From: an uncultured Flavobacteriales bacterium
GTDB taxonomy: Bacteria; Bacteroidota; Bacteroidia; Flavobacteriales_D; Sanyastnellaceae
Direction: 5' to 3'
DNA length: 62,414 nucleotides
Assembly: GCA_905478325.1 (NCBI GenBank)
Contig: CAJQIB010000001.1
Location: 1 to 62,414, forward strand
Part shown: piece by piece, positions 54,229 through 59,765 of the stretch
Layout of the letters: every line of letters starts with the position of its first letter
Position numbering within the stretch: the first letter of the stretch is position 1
Position numbers and translations under genes: made by a program
The notes under the pieces: generated by a model
Databases searched by the model: none
What the model saw: the letters and a program-made list of their open reading frames with translations, nothing else
Told to the model about the DNA's origin: nothing

Positions 54229-55266
54229 ATGCATCGCAATCTTCGTCTCTTCTATTTCCTCCTTTTCGGTACAGCTCTTGCCGCAGGTTTGCGCTATTAT
54301 TCACAAATGCAATCGGCGGAGTTGGTCGGTTTTTCGGCTTCAGACTTTGCGGTAGTTGATACGGCATCAGTCAATCGCATTTTCATTGCGGACAAGGATG
54401 GCGGACAGGCGCTTCTTGAACGCATTCCAGGAGAAAAGTATTGGAGTCTCAATGGTAAACACAAGGCCAGAAAGGATGCCGTTGATTTGTTGCTCAAGAC
54501 CTTTAGGCGTGTAGCTGTGCAACGCCCTGTCTCAGAGTCGGAACTTGATAATGTCAATCGCTTATTGGCAGGTCGCGGTAAAAAAGTGGAGATTTACCAG
54601 GGTGGAGATCAGCCGGTGAAGACGTGGTACATCGGGACTGCTACGCAAAGTCACACGGGAACGTACATGGTCCTCGGTGACGGAGCAATGGGCATCGCAG
54701 ACGAACCCTTTGTCACGCACATGGAGGGGTTTACGGGGTTCTTGTCGACGCGTTTTTTCACGGAAGAAGTTGAATGGCGGTATACAGGGATGTTTGATTT
54801 CCCTTCGAATACGTTGCGAAAGGTTGAAGTGGTGTATCATGAAACTCCTGAATGGTCGCATACCATGGAGGTCGATTCTCTAGGTCAATTAACAGTCCTT
54901 CGATCGGGAGAATATTTGGATGCAATGGATACGTTGACCTGGCAAAACCGATTCAATCTCTTTCGGAAAATTCACTTGGAAACATTCAATAATCATTTGT
55001 CTCCAGAGGGGTTGGCAACGCTTTCGGCAACGAATCCCGCGCTGACCATGCGAGCTTGGAATTGGGATGACACGGTGCCAGAAAAAATCGAGCTGTTTTG
55101 GAAGGATCCGATCATGGATACTTACAACGATGCTGGTGAACTCAATCAGTGGGATGGTGCTAGGATGTATGCGCGGTATCGTGATGAGCTCGTGTTGGTG
55201 CAGCGCTTCGTGTTTGACGATCGCATGGCCGTTCCGGCGGATATCAAGAGCCGGCGTTCGCGTTAA
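54229..55266 (+). CDS. DUF4340-like membrane-anchored protein
   Basis: 345 aa from the ATG at 54229; upstream in-frame starts would overlap the GldFG gene. An N-terminal helix (RLFYFLLFGTALAAGL) is followed by an extracytoplasmic domain with DUF4340-type segments: DTASVNRIFIADKDGGQALL, YWSLNGKHKARKDAVDLLLK and TWYIGTATQSHTGTYMVLGD. DUF4340 proteins are often encoded beside GldG/ABC-2 genes, as here (10 bases downstream), which suggests one complex. The last 23 bases overlap the convergent glycosyltransferase gene. Confidence 0.82.
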   Translation: MHRNLRLFYFLLFGTALAAGLRYYSQMQSAELVGFSASDFAVVDTASVNRIFIADKDGGQALLERIPGEKYWSLNGKHKARKDAVDLLLKTFRRVAVQRPVSESELDNVNRLLAGRGKKVEIYQGGDQPVKTWYIGTATQSHTGTYMVLGDGAMGIADEPFVTHMEGFTGFLSTRFFTEEVEWRYTGMFDFPSNTLRKVEVVYHETPEWSHTMEVDSLGQLTVLRSGEYLDAMDTLTWQNRFNLFRKIHLETFNNHLSPEGLATLSATNPALTMRAWNWDDTVPEKIELFWKDPIMDTYNDAGELNQWDGARMYARYRDELVLVQRFVFDDRMAVPADIKSRRSR

Positions 55267-56386
55267 GTTCTTGAGTCATGGCTTTGGCCAAGTTGTTCCA
55301 AGAGTACTGCGTCCGCGCCGCATCGAACGCCTCAGACGAAACAGGCAGTGATTCGAGTACATTTTGAATTCCCTTCGCGAGTGCCTCCGGATCATTGGGC
55401 GGGCAGACAATTCCCGTTCCAGGAGTTTTGAGGTATTCAGACAATCCTCCCACATCGCTAGCGACGACCGGTATTCCATAGTGCAGAGCGATCGCTGTGA
55501 CACCGCTTTGTGATGCCGTTAGGTAAGGAAGGCAAACCGCATTGCACGCGCCGAAGAATGTTGGCAGCTCGGCATCCAAGATGAACCGAGTGTGCACGTG
55601 TACCTGCTCGGGGCTTCCTCCAGCGTCTATTAACGCTTGGTATGGCTTCCAATCATCATAGGATTCACCCGCTATGAGAAGATGGACCGGTTTGTCTCTA
55701 GAGCTTAGGAGTTCTTTGGCTCCAATCAGTGTTTTCAATCCCTTGTACGCACGAATGAGTCCAAAAAAGAGAACGACATCCGCTTCATCCTGTGATGGCA
55801 AGTGCAGCGCCGTCCGCGCATCCTGCATTGTTTTCAATTCGGGGTATTGATCGTAGAGGGGATGAAAAAAGACTTTAGAAGAGCGACTGGGCATAAGGTC
55901 ATGAACTCGACGGGCCACCTGCTCGCTCAGTGTCCACGTGATATCGACGCTCTTTAAAAATCGTTTTGTGAGCCAAACATCCCACATTTTCGCATCATGG
56001 GATGTGGCATTGTGCATAAGGCCAATGACCAATAGCCCGGGCCTTTTACGCTTCATCCGAGCAATGAGGTTGCCAAGTGCAGGAGTCAAAGCGGCATGCC
56101 AAAACGGAACGAGTAAGGCGTCAGGTCCCCATGCGAGTAAATGCTCAGCGGTGTGCTTCCATGTCCTTGGGTCAATTGAATCCAGGAGCGCTATTGGGCC
56201 GCTATCCAATTGGCCTCCTTGCGTAAGCTGAGACTGCCCCGGAAAGATTAAACGCGGATACTGTCGCTTCCAATTTGAACAATGCACTTCATGACCTTCT
56301 TCAAGAAGCGCCTCCGTTAACTTCTGATTGAATTGGGCGATTCCACCGCGGTAGGGAGGGAATGTAGAAGCGAAGGCAATGCGCAT
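55244..56386 (-). CDS. Glycosyltransferase of the GT4 type
   Basis: 380 aa from the ATG at 56386, four bases behind a CATTTTTG box; an ATG-like start five codons earlier precedes the box end and is unlikely. N-terminal FPPYRGGIAQFNQKLTEAL is the acceptor-side loop. The C-terminal Rossmann domain shows VVLFFGLIRAYKGLKTLIGA, LLIAGESYDDW and the donor-site segment VTAIALHYGIPVVASDVGGL with the E..... region LSEYL. It probably acts on a surface glycan or lipid-linked sugar. No other polysaccharide genes are adjacent. Confidence 0.9.
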   Translation of the reverse strand: MRIAFASTFPPYRGGIAQFNQKLTEALLEEGHEVHCSNWKRQYPRLIFPGQSQLTQGGQLDSGPIALLDSIDPRTWKHTAEHLLAWGPDALLVPFWHAALTPALGNLIARMKRKRPGLLVIGLMHNATSHDAKMWDVWLTKRFLKSVDITWTLSEQVARRVHDLMPSRSSKVFFHPLYDQYPELKTMQDARTALHLPSQDEADVVLFFGLIRAYKGLKTLIGAKELLSSRDKPVHLLIAGESYDDWKPYQALIDAGGSPEQVHVHTRFILDAELPTFFGACNAVCLPYLTASQSGVTAIALHYGIPVVASDVGGLSEYLKTPGTGIVCPPNDPEALAKGIQNVLESLPVSSEAFDAARTQYSWNNLAKAMTQELNANAGS

Positions 56387-56390
56387 ACCA

Positions 56391-56398
56391 CAAAAATG
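56391..56398 (-). promoter_or_regulatory. -7 box CATTTTTG, four bases before the glycosyltransferase
   Basis: CATTTTTG, then TGGT, then ATG at 56386. A TTG lies 19 bases upstream (56420-56418) as a possible -33. Confidence 0.55.
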
Positions 56399-56434
56399 CA
56401 CTTCAATTCAGCCTTTTCAACGTTTAGCAAGTCC

Positions 56435-56442
56435 TATCTTTG
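56435..56442 (+). promoter_or_regulatory. -7 box TATCTTTG of the thiolase operon
   Basis: Perfect TAnnTTTG, 22 bases before the ATG at 56465. A short leader is predicted. Confidence 0.45.
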
Positions 56443-56464
56443 ACCGAACCTTGGTTGAAATCTC

Positions 56465-57670
56465 ATGGACGCATACTTGGTAGACGGTGTGAGAACACCC
56501 ATTGGAAAATTTGGAGGAACCCTGTCAACGCTACGCGCAGACGATCTGGCAGCGCTTCCAATTAAAGCACTTTTACAAAACCATCCAAACCTGGATCCAC
56601 AGGCCATTGGCGATGTGCTCATGGGGTGTGCCAACCAGGCGGGAGAGGACAATCGAAATGTCGCTCGCATGGCGGGGTTGTTGGCTGGCTTGCCTCCGAC
56701 AGTCCCTGGTGAAACCATCAATCGATTGTGTGCTTCTGGCATGGCAGCAGCAGCGCATGCGTCGCGTATGCTTCATATGGGCGATGCCGAAGTGTTGATT
56801 GCGGGAGGAGTGGAGCATATGACGCGCGGTCCATGGGTTCTTTCAAAGGCTTCCCAACCTTTTGGCCGTGATAGCCAACTGCACGATTCGAGTTTTGGAT
56901 GGCGATTCATCAATCCACGAATGGAGGCGCTTTATGGCACAGAGGGGATGGGGCAAACGGCCGAAAACCTGGTGGATTTGCATGAGATTAGTCGTGAAGA
57001 CCAGGATGCGTTCGCTTGTTGGTCCCAAGAAAAAGCAGCGTTACATGCTGCGACGCGGCACGCTGAGTGCATGTCCGTGGAAATTCCTCAGCGAAAAAAG
57101 GATGCCCTCATTTTGAGTATCGATGAATTTGTGAAGCCGGGAACAACGGTTGAGGCATTGAGCCGTCTTCGACCTGCTTTTAGAAAGGAGGGAGGGAGTG
57201 TTACGGCTGGAAACGCATCCGGATTAAATGACGGTGCTGTTGCGCTTTTGATGGCCTCTAAAAAGGGGATGGCTGTGCACGGTTTGGAGCCATTGGCTCG
57301 TATCGTGTCTTCTGCGGTTGTTGGTGTGGAACCAAGAATTATGGGGATTGGGCCTGTTCAGGCTTCAAACCTCGCTTTGCAGAAGGCTGGGTTGACCATG
57401 GATGACATGGATTTAATTGAATTGAACGAGGCTTTTGCGGCACAAGCGTTGGCATGCACGAGAAGTTGGGGGTTGTCAGATCGCGATGAGCGCTTGAATC
57501 CAATGGGAGGTGCCATTGCTTTGGGACATCCACTGGGTATGACAGGGGCCCGTTTGGTGCTGACTGCGGCGAATCAACTGAAACGCTCGGGGAAGCGGTA
57601 TGCGCTTGCTACATTGTGCATAGGTGTGGGGCAAGGCTATGCTATGGTCATTGAAAATACAGCTGTGTAA
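56465..57670 (+). CDS. Thiolase (acetyl-CoA C-acyltransferase, PcaF/PaaJ-like)
   Basis: 401 aa. Nucleophile Cys in ETINRLCASGMAAAAHASRM (Cys ~89), GGVEHMTRGPW, GNASGLNDGAVALL, ELNEAFAAQALAC, catalytic His in GGAIALGHPLGMTGARL, and second Cys in ALATLCIGVGQGYAM. The long segment GRDSQLHDSSFGWRFINPRM and the PaaY-like next gene favour the 3-oxoadipyl-CoA thiolase branch (PcaF/PaaJ), but other acyl-CoA substrates are possible. Thirteen bases separate it from the next gene. Confidence 0.92.
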   Translation: MDAYLVDGVRTPIGKFGGTLSTLRADDLAALPIKALLQNHPNLDPQAIGDVLMGCANQAGEDNRNVARMAGLLAGLPPTVPGETINRLCASGMAAAAHASRMLHMGDAEVLIAGGVEHMTRGPWVLSKASQPFGRDSQLHDSSFGWRFINPRMEALYGTEGMGQTAENLVDLHEISREDQDAFACWSQEKAALHAATRHAECMSVEIPQRKKDALILSIDEFVKPGTTVEALSRLRPAFRKEGGSVTAGNASGLNDGAVALLMASKKGMAVHGLEPLARIVSSAVVGVEPRIMGIGPVQASNLALQKAGLTMDDMDLIELNEAFAAQALACTRSWGLSDRDERLNPMGGAIALGHPLGMTGARLVLTAANQLKRSGKRYALATLCIGVGQGYAMVIENTAV

Positions 57671-57682
57671 AGAAATCATCAC

Positions 57683-58282
57683 ATGATTCAGTCCTTCCGT
57701 GAAATGATTCCTGTGGTACATCCGTCGAGCTATGTCCATCCGATGGCCTTGGTCATTGGCCATGTCACGATAGGACCGGATTGTTATATTGGGTCAGGCG
57801 CTGTGCTGCGAGGAGATTGGGGGCGTATTGTTCTGGAATCGGGTTGCAACGTTCAGGAAAACGCCGTCTTGCATATGTTTCCAGGAGCCACAGTTCACCT
57901 GAAGAAAGGCGCCCACATTGGTCACGGAGCGATGATTCACGGGGCTACGATTGGCGAACAAAGCATGGTTGGAATGAATGCGGTGATTCTTGACGATGTT
58001 GAATTGGGCTCCGGTTCAATTGTCGGTGCCTTGGCCATGGTCAAAGCGAAGTCAATGTGGGATGAGCGCTCTTTAGTCGTTGGAAACCCTGCGAAATGTA
58101 TCGGTAAAGTTTCCGATGCCATGCTCGCACATAAAATTGAGGGAACTGCATTGTATCAGCGATTGCCTGCAGATATGATGGCGTATGCCGCAACGTGTGA
58201 AGCTCTGACAGAGGGCGATGCAGATCGACCGGGCGATTTCCCATCTTTCGATACGTGGCAAAGCCGCAAAGCAGAGGACTGA
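57683..58282 (+). CDS. Hexapeptide-repeat gamma-carbonic-anhydrase/PaaY-like protein
   Basis: 199 aa. A left-handed beta-helix of hexapeptide repeats covers residues ~15-150 (YVHPMALVIGHVTIGPDCYI, GAVLRGDWGRIVLESGCNVQ, HIGHGAMIHGATIGEQSMVG). The three His ligands of the family are in ENAVLHMF, GHGAM and MIHGA. PaaY is a thioesterase of the phenylacetate pathway; other close relatives are CaiE and gamma-carbonic anhydrases. With the thiolase it may act on CoA thioesters. It is in an operon with the genes on either side. Confidence 0.88.
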   Translation: MIQSFREMIPVVHPSSYVHPMALVIGHVTIGPDCYIGSGAVLRGDWGRIVLESGCNVQENAVLHMFPGATVHLKKGAHIGHGAMIHGATIGEQSMVGMNAVILDDVELGSGSIVGALAMVKAKSMWDERSLVVGNPAKCIGKVSDAMLAHKIEGTALYQRLPADMMAYAATCEALTEGDADRPGDFPSFDTWQSRKAED

Positions 58283-58284
58283 TC

Positions 58285-59046
58285 ATGGGGAAATCGGGAA
58301 ACCGGCAAGTTCAATTTAAGCAATTCACTGTGCGTGATGAGCGCTGCGCCATGAAGGTTGGAACGGATGCGCTGATTTTGGGAGCGTGGTGCGAGGTTGA
58401 AGAAGCATCGTCTGTTTTAGACATTGGAAGTGGTTCTGCCATAGTAGCCTTGATGCTTGCCCAACGAGCCAAAGACGCTCGCGTTGTAGCTGTAGAATTG
58501 GAGCAAAGTGCATTTGGTCAAGGGTGTGAAAATGTGGAGCAATCTCCTTTTTCAGGCCGCATCCAGTGTGTGAACCAAGAGATCCAAGAATTCTCACATG
58601 ACCCACGCTGGCAAAATAGCTTTGATGTAGTCGTTAGCAATCCGCCATTCTTCCACGGTAAGCCCAAGTCTCCGGATCCTTCTCGAAATTTAGCGCGTCA
58701 TGACGATACGCTCCCTTTGTTGGAGCTGTTAGATTCCGCAATGCGATGCATGCGTTCTTCGGGGAGATTCATGCTGGTTTGGCCAGCCGAAAGGAGGGAA
58801 GAGTTGTTTGCTGCTGCGAAAAGCAGAGGATTGAGCCTGGTCCGTGAAATGAGCATTCAAGGGACACCATCTCATGAGTCAACCCGTTTCTTGACGGAAT
58901 GGTCTTCTCAGTGTTTTGATGATTCGAAACGAGAAGAAATGAGCATCGAGAAGGGGCATCGCATCGAAGGTCAGGTGAACCTTACAGATCGCTATAGCGA
59001 ACTCATGAGGCCGTATGTGCTCGCTATCGAGTCATCAGGCGCCTAG
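58285..59046 (+). CDS. tRNA1(Val) A37 N6-methyltransferase-like (TrmN6/YfiC family)
   Basis: 253 aa from the ATG at 58285; a GTG at 58255 would overlap the previous gene by 28 bases. Motifs: FKQFTVRDERCAMKVGTDAL, SAM motif VLDIGSGSAIVALMLAQ, and the N6-adenine signature VVVSNPPFFHGKPKSPDPSR. It should methylate adenine in an RNA, most likely A37 of tRNA-Val. The last 12 bases overlap the convergent START-like gene. Confidence 0.93.
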   Translation: MGKSGNRQVQFKQFTVRDERCAMKVGTDALILGAWCEVEEASSVLDIGSGSAIVALMLAQRAKDARVVAVELEQSAFGQGCENVEQSPFSGRIQCVNQEIQEFSHDPRWQNSFDVVVSNPPFFHGKPKSPDPSRNLARHDDTLPLLELLDSAMRCMRSSGRFMLVWPAERREELFAAAKSRGLSLVREMSIQGTPSHESTRFLTEWSSQCFDDSKREEMSIEKGHRIEGQVNLTDRYSELMRPYVLAIESSGA

Positions 59047-59439
59047 CACCTGCTTTAAACGGTCTACTTGTGCAGACCACAGCTCTTTTGAGTCATCAAT
59101 TTCATCCTCTTCGGCAAAATCAGTGATCACAATCGCGGTGTCTCCGGTGAGGTCGTCAATTTTGATTCTAAACTCGAAGTAACTGGCTATTCCCGAATCT
59201 TCATCCTCAAGCCACCGAAATTTGATGAAGTCCTCGCGTTTTTTGCTAATGATTCGAGCACTTTCTTCACTGCCGTCCCAAATAAATGTGTGGATGTCCT
59301 TTGTTATATTGACATCATCACAAAACCATTCAGCTAGTCCGCTCGGAGTGCTGAACATATTGAACAAGACTCCTTTAGAACTATTGACAGGATACTCGAC
59401 CTGAAATTTCACTTTTTCCATCTCTACACTTCCGCTCAT
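59035..59439 (-). CDS. START-like (SRPBCC/AHSA1-type) domain protein
   Basis: 134 aa. The pattern KVKFQVEYPVNSSKGVLFNM, SGLAEWFCDDVNITKDIHTF, KFRWLEDEDSG and a C-terminal helix ELWSAQVDRLKQVLGA matches the short START-like proteins common in Bacteroidota. The hydrophobic cavity of this fold binds lipids or other small ligands; none is known here. It is divergent from the tRNA region. Confidence 0.88.
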   Translation of the reverse strand: MSGSVEMEKVKFQVEYPVNSSKGVLFNMFSTPSGLAEWFCDDVNITKDIHTFIWDGSEESARIISKKREDFIKFRWLEDEDSGIASYFEFRIKIDDLTGDTAIVITDFAEEDEIDDSKELWSAQVDRLKQVLGA

Positions 59440-59533
59440 GAGTTCCTAATGTACGGAATTAATGGCTTTCTTGGTTGCATAAAGAGAGGAATGAAAATTT
59501 AGGGTATGAATGCCGGCTCTTTGTTTAGATTCT

Positions 59534-59541
59534 TATATTTG
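59534..59541 (+). promoter_or_regulatory. -7 box TATATTTG of the tRNA-Met gene
   Basis: Perfect TAnnTTTG ending 15 bases before the mature tRNA, so a short 5' leader of about 11 bases would be removed by RNase P. Confidence 0.5.
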
Positions 59542-59556
59542 CGCCGCCTTAGACTT

Positions 59557-59630
59557 GGCGGGATAGCTCAGTTGGTTAGAGCGCAGGATTCATAATCCTG
59601 AGGTCGAGAGTTCAAGCCTCTCTCCCGCTA
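59557..59630 (+). tRNA. tRNA-Met (CAT), elongator type
   Basis: 74 nt cloverleaf: acceptor GGCGGGA paired with TCCCGCT (first pair G-U), D-arm GCTC...GAGC, anticodon stem AGGAT/ATCCT with CAT at 59591-59593, T-arm GAGAG/CTCTC with TTCAAGC. CCA is not encoded. The lack of a C1-A72 mismatch argues against the initiator tRNA. A tRNA-Ile2 (lysidine-modified CAT) cannot be fully excluded. Confidence 0.95.
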
Positions 59631-59640
59631 CAGATAAAAG

Positions 59641-59666
59641 CCTCTCCTCACGGAGGGGTTTTTTTT
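59641..59666 (+). terminator. Rho-independent terminator after tRNA-Met
   Basis: Stem CCTCTCC/GGAGGGG with a TCAC loop and eight T residues, beginning 10 bases after the tRNA. Confidence 0.88.
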
Positions 59667-59765
59667 GCTTTTACATGAAAAAACAATCAATTAGTCGATA
59701 GTATAATGTGATTAGAAGCATATATAAGTTAATTTCATCCTTCTTTAGAATGAACACAATAGCAT

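Noticed and set aside
57683-58282. A phenylacetate degradation operon based on PaaY-like and PcaF/PaaJ-like genes
   Set aside because: No paaABCDE, paaK, paaZ or paaG gene is nearby and the third gene is a tRNA methyltransferase, so the pathway assignment is not supported.
59557-59630. The tRNA as an initiator tRNA or attachment site of an integrated element
   Set aside because: It lacks the C1-A72 mismatch, and no integrase or repeated tRNA 3' end is seen in the following 2.7 kb.
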